From NCBI RefSeq assembly GCF_036226665.1, contig NZ_CP109007.1, positions 5,558,501 through 5,622,500 on the forward strand: a stretch of 64,000 nucleotides of DNA, given 5' to 3'. This DNA comes from Streptomyces sp. NBC_00691 (lineage in GTDB: Bacteria; Actinomycetota; Actinomycetes; Streptomycetales; Streptomycetaceae). The notes under the pieces were generated by a model. It did not search any database and was not told where the DNA came from. It was given only the letters and a program-made list of their open reading frames with translations. A program made the position numbers and the translations under genes. Of the stretch, positions 53,688 to 63,385 are shown one piece after another. How positions within the stretch are numbered: the first letter of the stretch is position 1; the number at the start of each line of letters is the position of its first letter.

Positions 53688-55617
53688 CACACTCACCCCC
53701 GTCCCCGCCCCGGCCCTCGCCCGCGGCCCCGGGCTCGACGCCCGCCCCGCCGACGAGGCCTGGCGCTCCGCGCTCGACGTCCTCGCCGACCTCCTCCCCG
53801 AGGGCACCGTCGCGGTCGACCGCGGCTGGCACCTCGACTGGGAGCGGGCGCGGTTCGACGAGGCCGTCGCCGCCGGCCGGGCCCATCTCTCCGTCCGCCT
53901 CCTGGGCGACGAGGTCCTGGTGGGGCCGCTCTGGCGGCCCGGCACCGACGCGGGCTGCGCGGGCTGCGCGGAGGTCCGCGACCGCACCGTCCCCGACCAC
54001 CCCCTCGTCGGCGACCTGCGGCACGCGACCGCAGCCCCCGGGCCGGGCGCGCCGCTCCTCCCCGAACTGCTCCGGGCGACCCTGGAGCACCTGGTGAGGC
54101 GGCCGCTCGGGCCCGGCGAACTCTTCTCCGTCTCACCGCGCGGCCTGCGCCGGCACCGGATCGCCCGCAGCTTCCACTGCCCGCTCTGCGGACCGGCGTA
54201 CGAGCGGCTCGACGGCATGGAGGCCCCGGCGCCGCTCACGCCGGCCGACCGGCCCGCGTTCCCGGACGACTGCACGCGCACCGCCGCCAGCCGGCTCGTC
54301 GAGCGCGGGGTGCTCCAGGAGCGCCTGGTCGACGACCGCTTCGGTCCCGTCCGTGCGCTCCTGCGCGAGTCCCGCGCCCCGTTCGCGATGAGCATGGCCG
54401 TCGTGCCGGACGCCCCGGCGATGGGCCACGGCCGCGCCCGGACCTTCGCCGAGACCGGACCCGTGGCGATCCTGGAGGCGTACGAGCGCCTCGCGGGCTT
54501 CCCGTACGACATCCCCGTCCTCACCCACCGGCCGTACGCCGAGGTCGCGGAGCACGCCGTCGACCCGGCCGGTCTCGGGCGGTACACGGCCGAGCAGCTC
54601 GCCCACCCGACCAGCAGGGCCACGCCGTTCGACACGGACACGCCGATGGACTGGGTGTGGGGCCACGACCTCGACGACGGGCGCGCCCTGCTCGTCCCCG
54701 CCGACCACGCCTTCTACCAGTACGAGTACAACCACCGCCGCGACCGCAGGGCCGCCCGCGCCGCCGGGACGCCCGGCCGCAAGCACTACTTCTACGAGTC
54801 GTCCAGCGGCTGCGCCGTCGGCGCCAATCTCGAAGAGGCCGCCCTGCACTCGCTGTTCGAGCTGGCGGAACGGGACGCGTTCCTGCTCTCCTGGCACCGG
54901 GCCGCCCCGCTGCCGACCATCCCGAACTCCTCCCTCACCGACCCCACCAGCCGCGCCATGATCGAGCTCATGGAATCGCGCGGCTTCGACGTGCACCTCC
55001 TCGTCGCCACCCAGGACATCGGCCTCCCGGTCGTCTGGGTGCTCGCGGTGAACCGGCTCAACCCCTTCCCCGCCACCTTCTCCTCGGCCGGCTCCGGCGC
55101 CGACCCGCAGTCCGCGATCCGCGGCGCCCTGCGCGAGGTCGCCCAGCTCGTCACCAACCCGGTCGACTGGACCCGGGAGACCGTCGAACCGATGGTCGAG
55201 AACCCGTGGCTGGTCCAGGAGCTGGAGGACCACGTCCGCTTCTCCTCCCTGCCCGAGACCGCCGTCCGCGCCACCGCGGCGCTCGGCGGCCCCCGGGTCA
55301 CGCTCGACGAGGCCTTCCCCGACTGGCCGGGCCGCATGGAGCGCGGCTCCGGCGGGGACGTGCGCGGCGCCCTGGACTTCGTGCGCGGACTGTTCGCCGA
55401 GGCCGGGCTCGACCGGATCGTGCTCGTCGACCAGACCAGCCGCGAACACGCCGACGCGGGCATCCACGTGGCCCGCGCGGTCGTTCCCGGCATCGTCCCG
55501 ATGTGCTTCGGCCACGCCCAGCAGCGGCTGGCCGGACTGCCCCGGCTCACCGCCGCCCTGCGCGGCACCGGGCAGGAGCACCGGGCGATCCCCCTCGACC
55601 CCCACCCGTTCCCGTGA
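53677..55617 (+). CDS. YcaO cyclodehydratase
   Basis: A 646-aa ATP-dependent enzyme that converts core Cys (and possibly Ser/Thr) to azolines. An N-terminal TOMM domain (about 1-190) carries two CxxC pairs, Cys94/Cys97 and Cys168/Cys171, a likely structural zinc site. The YcaO domain (about 215-646) has the ATP/Mg motifs around SSSGCAVGANLEEAALHSLF and ELAERDAFLLSWHR. It ends in the typical proline-rich DPHPFP tail that shapes the active site. It acts with the Ocin-ThiF protein encoded just upstream. The stop overlaps the second SagB gene (GTGA). Confidence 0.93.
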   Translation: MPTDTLTPVPAPALARGPGLDARPADEAWRSALDVLADLLPEGTVAVDRGWHLDWERARFDEAVAAGRAHLSVRLLGDEVLVGPLWRPGTDAGCAGCAEVRDRTVPDHPLVGDLRHATAAPGPGAPLLPELLRATLEHLVRRPLGPGELFSVSPRGLRRHRIARSFHCPLCGPAYERLDGMEAPAPLTPADRPAFPDDCTRTAASRLVERGVLQERLVDDRFGPVRALLRESRAPFAMSMAVVPDAPAMGHGRARTFAETGPVAILEAYERLAGFPYDIPVLTHRPYAEVAEHAVDPAGLGRYTAEQLAHPTSRATPFDTDTPMDWVWGHDLDDGRALLVPADHAFYQYEYNHRRDRRAARAAGTPGRKHYFYESSSGCAVGANLEEAALHSLFELAERDAFLLSWHRAAPLPTIPNSSLTDPTSRAMIELMESRGFDVHLLVATQDIGLPVVWVLAVNRLNPFPATFSSAGSGADPQSAIRGALREVAQLVTNPVDWTRETVEPMVENPWLVQELEDHVRFSSLPETAVRATAALGGPRVTLDEAFPDWPGRMERGSGGDVRGALDFVRGLFAEAGLDRIVLVDQTSREHADAGIHVARAVVPGIVPMCFGHAQQRLAGLPRLTAALRGTGQEHRAIPLDPHPFP

Positions 55618-57179
55618 CGGCGCCGACGGCCCCGCGCGTGGCGGACGCGGGCGCCGGGGTTCCGCCCCGGCGCGGCCCGGTCGACCTGCCCGGCCCCGAG
55701 GGCGACAACAGCATCGCCCGCGAACCCCTCTGGTACGCGTACGGGGCCGGGGACGACGAACCGGAGGCGCCCCCCTGGACCTGGGTACCGCAACCGCCGC
55801 CCGACACCCACGTCCCGCCCCCGCCGCCGCGCGGGGGCGGCCCGCGCCGGACCCTGCCGCTCGGCACCCACGACCGGCTCGCCGCCCTGCCCTACCCGGC
55901 GCCGCCACCCCGCGGCGCCGGGGGCGGGGGCGCGGCCGAACCGGTCGAGGACCGGCTCGGCCGCGCCCTCGTCACCGCCTTCGGGCCCCAGCGCAGGGAG
56001 CCCGAGAACCCCTACAACGACCACCGGCCGTACGCCTCGCCACGCTGCCTCTTCCCCGTCCACGCCTTCGTGGACGGGGGCGCGGGCATGCCGTGGCGCC
56101 TTCTCGAACCCGACCGGCACGCCCTCACCGGCACCCCGGCGGCCCCCGCCCGGAACGTCGTCCTCACCGGCCGGTACACGAGCGTGCCGCCCGCCTACCA
56201 GTGGTTCCGCGGCTCGCTCATCGCCATCGAACTCGGTTTCGTCCTCCGGGCGTTGAGCCTCGGCCTCGAACTCTTCGACGTATCCGCGCGACTCCGGCTC
56301 CCGGGCCCGGACGCCCACGCCCTGCTGCCCGCCCTGGGACTCGACGACGCCTGGGCGTGGTCCCTGCCGTTCGTCGTGGAGCTGGGCGACGAGGGGGCGG
56401 GGGAGACCCCGCGGGCCCCCGCGCCGGAGCCGCCGGCCCACCTCACCCGTACCGACCCCGCCCTCGCCGCGCTGATCCGCGTCAACCGGGAGCAGACGTA
56501 CGAGGGCGCACCCGTCCCGCTCACCACCGCCGTCCCGGACGGCCTCGGCCCCTCGGCGACCGTGCCGGACTGGGCCGAGCTGCTGTGGCGCCGCCACTCC
56601 GGGCGCATGCCCCGCGCCCTGCACGGCATGAGCGGCCGGCGCGGGACGGTGCCTGCCGAGGTGCTCGACAGCGCCGCCCGCTGGCTCTCCGTACCGCCAC
56701 CCGGCCCGGAACTCGGCACCGCCTTCGGGGCGTTGAACGTCACCGCCGTCGTCCGGGGCGTCGAAGGACACGTCGACGGCGTCCACCGGATCCGGGACGG
56801 CGCCATGCGCCTGGAGCGCGCCGACGCGACCGCCGCCGAGCGCCTCGAGGAGCAGTACGGCTACGGCGTCTCGCCCGTCAACGGCTGCGGCATCCGCCAC
56901 GCCCCGCTCACGGTGTTCCTGTCCGTCCGGACCCGGGAGCTCTTCGAGCGCCTCGGCACCGCCGGCTGGGGCGCCGTCCAGCACGCCGCCGGCTGGGCCG
57001 CGCACGGGCTCTGCCTGTCCGCCGCGGCCTCCGGCCTCTTCGCCCGCCCCGTGCGGGCCTTCAAGGAGATCCCCACCCAGCGCGTCCTCGGCCTGGACCC
57101 CGACGAGATGATCGTCCTGTCCGTGGTCGTGGGAGTACCGCAGGACACCGGCGGCGCGCTGCTCGACCTCAGACTCTGA
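55614..57179 (+). CDS. SagB-type azoline dehydrogenase (second)
   Basis: A 521-aa SagB/TbtE-like FMN oxidoreductase from a GTG overlapping the YcaO stop. A Pro-rich N-terminus (1-85) precedes a duplicated nitroreductase-like fold: RPYASPRCLFPVHAFV and SVPPAYQWFRGSLIAIELGF in the first half. The second half has LWRRHSGRMPRALHG, YGYGVSPVNGCGIRHA and AAGWAAHGLCLSAAASGLFARP. Its place in the cyclodehydratase operon makes it the likely thiazoline-to-thiazole oxidase of the peptide. It shares little obvious sequence with the first SagB beyond the family pattern. Confidence 0.87.
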   Translation: MTAPTAPRVADAGAGVPPRRGPVDLPGPEGDNSIAREPLWYAYGAGDDEPEAPPWTWVPQPPPDTHVPPPPPRGGGPRRTLPLGTHDRLAALPYPAPPPRGAGGGGAAEPVEDRLGRALVTAFGPQRREPENPYNDHRPYASPRCLFPVHAFVDGGAGMPWRLLEPDRHALTGTPAAPARNVVLTGRYTSVPPAYQWFRGSLIAIELGFVLRALSLGLELFDVSARLRLPGPDAHALLPALGLDDAWAWSLPFVVELGDEGAGETPRAPAPEPPAHLTRTDPALAALIRVNREQTYEGAPVPLTTAVPDGLGPSATVPDWAELLWRRHSGRMPRALHGMSGRRGTVPAEVLDSAARWLSVPPPGPELGTAFGALNVTAVVRGVEGHVDGVHRIRDGAMRLERADATAAERLEEQYGYGVSPVNGCGIRHAPLTVFLSVRTRELFERLGTAGWGAVQHAAGWAAHGLCLSAAASGLFARPVRAFKEIPTQRVLGLDPDEMIVLSVVVGVPQDTGGALLDLRL

Positions 57180-57191
57180 AGGAGCGTCCCC

Positions 57192-58166
57192 GTGACCCCG
57201 ACGACGACCCCGACCCCGACCCCGACGACGACCACGACGGCGACGCCGGCCCCGCCCCCCACGACAGGGGCGACCGAATGGACCGCCTGGCACCTCCACC
57301 TCGGTACGACGGCCCGGTCGGCACACGACCGGGCCGTCACCGATGTCATCGGTCCCACGATCCGCGAACTGGCCCCCGGCACACCGTGGTTCTTCATCCG
57401 GTACTGGCAGTCCGGCCCGCACCTCCGGCTCCGCGTCGGCGACCTCGACACGGCCGCACGCGCGCGTGTGGCGGCCGCCCTCACCGAGCGCCTGGCCGTG
57501 GCCGGCGCGCCCGCCCCGGGCGAGGAACCGCTCGACCCCGCCGCCTATCGCAGCGGGGCCGAGCGGCTCGCCGCGGCGGGCGAGACCGGCGAGAACACCT
57601 CCGTGAAGGCCCTGCTGCCCCCCGGTGTCCACCCGGCCGTCTACGAGCCGGAGTTCGACCGCTACGGCGGCCGGGCGCTGATGCCCGCCGCCGAGTCCCT
57701 CTTCACCCTGTCCAGCAGCCTCGTGCTCGCCGCCCTGCCCAAGGTGGGCAGCGAGCGGCAGCGCGCCGTGCTCGCCCTGCGCGGCACCGTCGCGGTCGCC
57801 GCCGCCCTCGGGGACCCGGCGGACCGCGCGTACTACTTCGCCCATGGTCTCGGCGCCTGGCGCGCCTGGGCCGCGGAGGCCGGCCACCCGGCCGCACTCC
57901 TCGACACGATCACCCGGGTCGAGGGGGCGGTGACCCTCGACCCGGGCACCCACGGCCCCTTCGCAGGCTGGCACGCCCGCATCGCCGCCCACGCGGACGA
58001 GATCCGCGAGCAGTCGCCGGCCCACCCGGGCATGGTCCTCTTCTCACACGCGCACATGCTCCACAACCGGCTCGGTCTGAGCCTCCTGGAGGAGCTGCGC
58101 ACCTACGCGGTGCTGGCCCATGCCTTCCCCGTACCGGAGAACACCCCCGTACCGCAGAACGTCTGA
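57192..58166 (+). CDS. Thiopeptide-type SpaB_C protein, probable glutamate-elimination subunit
   Basis: A 324-aa protein of the classical thiopeptide-type/LanB C-terminal family. After a TPTP low-complexity leader (1-25) the signature WTAWHLHLG, then GTPWFFIRYWQSGPHLRLRVG (Arg-Tyr and HLRLR elements of the elimination site) are clear. The C-terminal helical part runs to SHAHMLHNRLGLSLLEE, a typical ending. With the separate LanB it would complete Ser/Thr dehydration (TbtC-like). Roles of this protein and of the one at 47963 could be swapped. GAAGGAG precedes the GTG start. Last gene of the operon, followed by a terminator. Confidence 0.87.
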   Translation: MTPTTTPTPTPTTTTTATPAPPPTTGATEWTAWHLHLGTTARSAHDRAVTDVIGPTIRELAPGTPWFFIRYWQSGPHLRLRVGDLDTAARARVAAALTERLAVAGAPAPGEEPLDPAAYRSGAERLAAAGETGENTSVKALLPPGVHPAVYEPEFDRYGGRALMPAAESLFTLSSSLVLAALPKVGSERQRAVLALRGTVAVAAALGDPADRAYYFAHGLGAWRAWAAEAGHPAALLDTITRVEGAVTLDPGTHGPFAGWHARIAAHADEIREQSPAHPGMVLFSHAHMLHNRLGLSLLEELRTYAVLAHAFPVPENTPVPQNV

Positions 58167-58194
58167 CCCCCAGACCCCCCCCACGGGGATCACG

Positions 58195-58226
58195 AAAGGC
58201 CCGGCCGGTCTCCCGGTCGGGCCTTT
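58195..58226. terminator. bidirectional terminator between RiPP operon and exporter
   Basis: AAAGGCCCGGCCGG (58195-58208) pairs with CCGGTCGGGCCTTT (58213-58226), one mismatch, with a T-run on the plus strand and A-run opposite. It serves both convergent operons. Confidence 0.85.
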
Positions 58227-58246
58227 TCGTGGTGCGCGTCCGACGG

Positions 58247-59080
58247 CTACTCGGGGCGCGGGTCCCAGCGGAAGCTGCGGACGGCGATCAGGGCGCCGAT
58301 GACACCCCAGGCGGCGAGGACCGCCAGGTCACGCCACTGGAAGCCGGCGTCCTGGGTGAAGAGCGCCAGCATGGCGTCGTTGAACGGCTTCACGGGCAGC
58401 AGACCCGCGATGGTGTTGAGGAGCTCCGCGTGGATCGGGAAGTAGCTGCCCGAGATGAAGACCAGCGGGAACTGGATGAACTGCACGACGGCCGGGGCCG
58501 CCTCGGAGTTCTTGATCAGTGAGGCCACGCCGACACCGAGCGCGCAGAAGCTCGCCGCGCCCAGGACGAGCGTGAGCAGGACCGCGCCCCAGTGGGTGGG
58601 CAGATCGACGCCGTAGAGCGCGCCGATGCCGAAGACGAGCGCGACGTCGACGATGCTGACGACGACGCAGTGCACGAGCAGACCGGCGAAGTAGACCCAG
58701 GCCGGCAGCGGCGTGGCGTGCAGCCGCTTGAGGATCCCGGTCTGCCGGCGCATCGCGAGCACGATCGCCAACTGGCCGTAGCAGGCGCCGAGTACGGACA
58801 CCGCGGCGATCACCGGCGTGTAGTACTGCATGCCGGTCAGACCGAAGAAGAAGTCCTGGCCCTCGCTGCCGCTGAACACGGCGCCGAAGATGCCGATGAT
58901 GACGATCGGCAGCACGAAGGTGAAGACCATCGACTGCGGGTTGCGCCAGAACGACAGCTGCTCGTAGCGGATCTGATGACCCAGCAGGGCCAGCGGGTTC
59001 CGCGCGGGCGGGGCGTCCGCGCGGGCCGCCGGGGCCGCCGGAGCGGTCGTCTCGGCGGTCGGGGGGATCAGGGTGGTCAT
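58247..59080 (-). CDS. ABC-2 type transporter permease (DrrB-like)
   Basis: A 277-aa membrane protein with six helices and the ABC-2 layout. A cytoplasmic N-terminus (1-50), helix 1 with FTFVLPIVIIGIFG, the RRQTGILKRLHATPLPAWVYF linker typical of DrrB-type permeases, and FIQFPLVFISGSYFP near the last helices are present. The ATG overlaps the ATPase gene stop (ATGA). With that ATPase it should form a drug-type exporter. The position facing the maturation operon suggests export of the RiPP or self-protection. Confidence 0.9.
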   Translation of the reverse strand: MTTLIPPTAETTAPAAPAARADAPPARNPLALLGHQIRYEQLSFWRNPQSMVFTFVLPIVIIGIFGAVFSGSEGQDFFFGLTGMQYYTPVIAAVSVLGACYGQLAIVLAMRRQTGILKRLHATPLPAWVYFAGLLVHCVVVSIVDVALVFGIGALYGVDLPTHWGAVLLTLVLGAASFCALGVGVASLIKNSEAAPAVVQFIQFPLVFISGSYFPIHAELLNTIAGLLPVKPFNDAMLALFTQDAGFQWRDLAVLAAWGVIGALIAVRSFRWDPRPE

Positions 59081-60066
59081 GAGCGGCTCCGTCCGGGTCG
59101 GCGGCCTCGTCCGGCGGGCGCCTTGCGCTCCCGCGCGGACGACGGCGAGGAGGCTTCCTGCTGTACGTACTCGCTGGTCAGGCTCAGGTAGACGTCCTCG
59201 AGCGTGGGCTGCTCGACGGTCAGCCGGTCGAGCGGCGTGCCCCGGTCGAGGGCCCAGCCGGTCAGCCGGTGCAGCGCGGTCGTCGGCTCGGTCGTCTCGG
59301 CCGTCACCAGACCGTCCTCCACATCGCTCACCGGCAGCGGTACGTCGGCGAGCGCGGCGCCCGCCGGCAGCGCGAAGCGGATCCGGGTCTGGGCGCTGTC
59401 GCGGCCGCCCAGGGTGTCCGGGGTGCCCGAGGCGACGATCCGGCCCTCGGCGATGACCACGACCGAGTCGGCCAGCGCCTGCGCCTCGTCCATGTAGTGG
59501 GTGGTGAGGACGATGGTGGTGCCGTCGTCGCGCAGATTGCGCACGACGTCCCAGGCGCCGCGGCGCGCGTTCGGGTCGAAGCCGGTGGTCGGCTCGTCCA
59601 GGAACAGCAGCCTGGGCCGGCCGACGACGCCGAGCGCCAGGTCGAGCCGGCGCTTCTGGCCGCCGGACAAGTCCTTGACCTTGGCGCCCTTCTTCTCGTT
59701 CAGGCCGACGAGGTCGAGCAGTTCGTCGACGTTCCGCGGGTCCGGGTAGTAGCCGGCGTTGCGGGCCACGGTCTCCCGTACCGACAGATAGGGCTCCACG
59801 GCGATGTCCTGGAGGACGAGTCCGACCTGGCCGCGCAGCCAGTGGCCGTCGGCCTTGACGCCGGGGTCGCGGCCGAGGACCTCGACCCGCCCGCCGTCGC
59901 GCTCCCGGAAGCCCTCCAGGATCTCCAGGGTGGTGGTCTTGCCCGCGCCGTTCGGCCCGAGCAGGGCGAAGATCTCGCCCTCGGCGACGCTGAAGTCGAC
60001 GCCGCGCACGGCCTCGTGGTCGCCGTACCGCTTCTGCAGGCCTTCCACGGCCACCGCGGCGGTCAC
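59077..60066 (-). CDS. ABC transporter ATP-binding protein (DrrA-like)
   Basis: A 329-aa ATPase: Walker A LLGPNGAGKTT (about 35-45), Q-loop, signature LSGGQKRRLDLA, Walker B LLFLDEPTTGFD, H-loop TTHYMDEA. A DrrA-type C-terminal domain (about 225-300) follows. The GTG at 60066 has GAGGGA upstream. It is first in a two-gene exporter operon and divergent from the FAD monooxygenase. The TGAC-N4-GTCA sites lie 145-177 bases upstream. Confidence 0.92.
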   Translation of the reverse strand: MTAAVAVEGLQKRYGDHEAVRGVDFSVAEGEIFALLGPNGAGKTTTLEILEGFRERDGGRVEVLGRDPGVKADGHWLRGQVGLVLQDIAVEPYLSVRETVARNAGYYPDPRNVDELLDLVGLNEKKGAKVKDLSGGQKRRLDLALGVVGRPRLLFLDEPTTGFDPNARRGAWDVVRNLRDDGTTIVLTTHYMDEAQALADSVVVIAEGRIVASGTPDTLGGRDSAQTRIRFALPAGAALADVPLPVSDVEDGLVTAETTEPTTALHRLTGWALDRGTPLDRLTVEQPTLEDVYLSLTSEYVQQEASSPSSARERKAPAGRGRRPGRSRS

Positions 60067-60210
60067 CGCGGTCCCTCGGCTCGTGTCACTGTGTGCCTCC
60101 CGGCGTGGTGGTGGGACGTCGTGGGGTCGTCGCCCGCAGACGGACTCCGGGGCGCAGCCTCGACGTTAGGTCCGGGCCGGTGGGCCCGGCCGGGCCCGCG
60201 GGGGCGGCGG

Positions 60211-60222
60211 TGACGGACGTCA
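60211..60222. promoter_or_regulatory. TGAC-N4-GTCA palindrome 4
   Basis: TGACGGACGTCA, palindromic apart from the two central bases, lies in the divergent exporter/monooxygenase region. Confidence 0.5.
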
Positions 60223-60231
60223 TGGAAGCCG

Positions 60232-60243
60232 CGACAGTTGTCA
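60232..60243. promoter_or_regulatory. imperfect copy next to palindrome 4
   Basis: CGACAGTTGTCA has one mismatch. It lies 21 bases (about two helical turns) from palindrome 4, which would place bound proteins on the same DNA face. Confidence 0.35.
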
Positions 60244-60382
60244 GAGGGGCGCGTGACCCGCGTTGCCGGGGGCCGGTGGGCGACCCATGCTCGGGGTGCG
60301 GCGGACGGCAGGGCTGCGGGAGACCGCGGCCGGCGACGCCGACGGTGCCGACACAGCAGCGACGCGGAAGGCGGTCTCAAAG

Positions 60383-61609
60383 GTGCGGTTCGGGGATCTG
60401 GACGAGTGGGGAGCGGAGGAGCGGCCGCACGTCTCGGTGGTCGGTGCCGGCATCGGCGGACTGACGCTGGCCGGTGCGCTCTCCTCCATGGGCATTCCGT
60501 ACACGGTGTACGAACAGACGCGGCGGCTCGCGGAGGTGGGGGCGGGAGTGCAGCTCTCGCCCAACGCGGTCAGGCCGCTGCTGCGGCTCGGCCTCGGCCC
60601 TGCCCTGCGCGAGCGGGCGGTGGCGATCGAGGCCATGGAGGTACGGGGGTGGAGCGGGCGGCCGATCGCCCGGACGCCTCTCGGCGCGGAGTGCGAGCGG
60701 ATGTTCGGGGCCCCGTACTACACGGTGCACCGGGCGCATCTCCACGACGCGCTCCTCACCCTCGTCGACGAGGGCAGCCTCAAGCTGGGCGAACGCCTCA
60801 GCGAGGCGCGGGAGACAGGAGCGTCGGGTGACGGTGTCCGGCTGACCTTCGAGGACGGGACCGTCCGCGGGGCGGAGCTGGTGGTGGGAGCCGACGGCAT
60901 CCACTCCACGGTCCGCGAGGCGTTCCGGCGCGACGAGCCGGAGTTCTCGGGGCTCGGCATCTACCGGGGTCTGGTGCCGATGGACCGGCTCCCGGACGAC
61001 GCCCGCGCGCCACTGGTGCGCCTCTGGCTCGGCCCGGGCGGGCACTTCGTGTGCTACCCGGTCGCGGCGGGGGAGTACCTGAGCTTCGCGGCGACGGTGC
61101 CGATGGCGCAGTCCCCGGGCGAGTCCTGGTCGGTCCCGGGCGATCCGGAGGCGCTGCGCCGCGTGTTCGGCGGCTGGACCGGTCTGGTCGCGGACGTCGT
61201 GGGTGCCGTCGAGACGACCCTGCAGTGGGCGCTGCACGACCGCCCGCCGCTGGACGTGTGGTCCTCGCGCCGGCTGACCCTGCTCGGCGACGCCGCGCAC
61301 CCGATGCTGCCGTTCATGGCGCAGGGGGCGAACCAGGCGGTCGAGGACGCGATGGACCTGGCGGCCTGTCTGGCCGGCCCGGCGCCGTCGACGACCGCGG
61401 CCCGGCTGGACCGCTACCAGTCGCTCCGGATCCCGCGCACCGCGGAGATCCAGCGCGGCTCGCGCGGCAACGCCGGCATCCTGCACCTGCCCGACGGTCC
61501 GGCCCAGCGCCGCCGCGACGCCCGCATGGCCGTCCACGCGGCCCTCCGTGACCGGGCGATGCTGTACGCCCACGAGACGGGCAGGAGCGTGGTGCCGACT
61601 CCGGCGTGA
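60383..61609 (+). CDS. FAD-dependent aromatic hydroxylase-type monooxygenase
   Basis: A class A flavoprotein monooxygenase, 408 aa from the GTG at 60383 (preferred because homologs begin MRFG; an ATG at 60287 adds 32 residues). It has the dinucleotide motif GAGIGG (21-26), the DG motif VVGADGIHSTVREAF and the FAD motif LLGDAAHPMLPFMAQGANQA. It resembles salicylate/6-hydroxynicotinate 3-monooxygenases, which hydroxylate or oxidatively decarboxylate hydroxybenzoates. In this block the 3,4-AHBA unit is a natural candidate substrate, but that is inference from position. Divergent from the exporter. Confidence 0.87.
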   Translation: MRFGDLDEWGAEERPHVSVVGAGIGGLTLAGALSSMGIPYTVYEQTRRLAEVGAGVQLSPNAVRPLLRLGLGPALRERAVAIEAMEVRGWSGRPIARTPLGAECERMFGAPYYTVHRAHLHDALLTLVDEGSLKLGERLSEARETGASGDGVRLTFEDGTVRGAELVVGADGIHSTVREAFRRDEPEFSGLGIYRGLVPMDRLPDDARAPLVRLWLGPGGHFVCYPVAAGEYLSFAATVPMAQSPGESWSVPGDPEALRRVFGGWTGLVADVVGAVETTLQWALHDRPPLDVWSSRRLTLLGDAAHPMLPFMAQGANQAVEDAMDLAACLAGPAPSTTAARLDRYQSLRIPRTAEIQRGSRGNAGILHLPDGPAQRRRDARMAVHAALRDRAMLYAHETGRSVVPTPA

Positions 61610-61848
61610 CGACGGCCGGGGCGCACGAGCCCCGCCCATTGGCCTAGACCTATTATGTGACCCTGCCCGCGACGGTACGTTCGTCCCCGGCTGCGCAGCG
61701 GCACATTCCGCACCGCATCGCACCGCAACGCTCCACATCGCATCGTCACGCACTCCGCCGGGGCATCCCGGCGGTGCGCTACTGATCCGGCCCCCGGCCC
61801 GGGCGGCGGCGGCCGCCCGGCCCGGGGACCGTCATGTGAACAATCGAT

Positions 61849-63219
<1,371 letters not shown>

Positions 63220-63317
63220 GGAGGACTCCTTGTGGGGGCTAGACGCCGTTGTCTGCCGGGGTGGAGCAGAAAAGCGCGGAGAAGAAGGACGTACGGAACA
63301 GCGCGAGGACATGGGGT

Positions 63318-63355
63318 GGGGCACCGCGCTCACTGTCCAGTGTGCGCGGTGCCCC
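63318..63355 (-). terminator. hairpin between glyA and sdaA
   Basis: An 11-bp perfect stem GGGGCACCGCG/CGCGGTGCCCC (63318-63328, 63345-63355); a small second pairing CACTG/CAGTG lies in the loop. It is 31 bases past the glyA stop and acts as a terminator or attenuator before sdaA. Confidence 0.65.
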
Positions 63356-63385
63356 GAAGGTCCGTGCGAACAAAAGGGTACGAAA

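Larger units (their letters stand above)
60067..60382. other. divergent intergenic region, exporter / monooxygenase
   Basis: If the monooxygenase starts at 60383, this is a 316-bp control region. Besides the two palindromes described separately it holds no supported gene. An alternative monooxygenase start at 60287 would shorten it. Confidence 0.5.
36405..61609. other. accessory block: thiopeptide-type RiPP and 3,4-AHBA gene cluster
   Basis: Boundaries are drawn where conserved backbone genes resume (EF-hand gene on the left, sdaA on the right). The core is 39194-58166. Regulators (36727-39098) and the exporter/monooxygenase pair (58247-61609) are included by position and shared palindromes. 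The outer limits are inferred. Confidence 0.7.

Noticed and set aside
63220..63385. A glycine riboswitch upstream of sdaA
   Set aside because: The region holds a terminator-like hairpin after glyA but no recognisable aptamer core. I cannot support it by eye.
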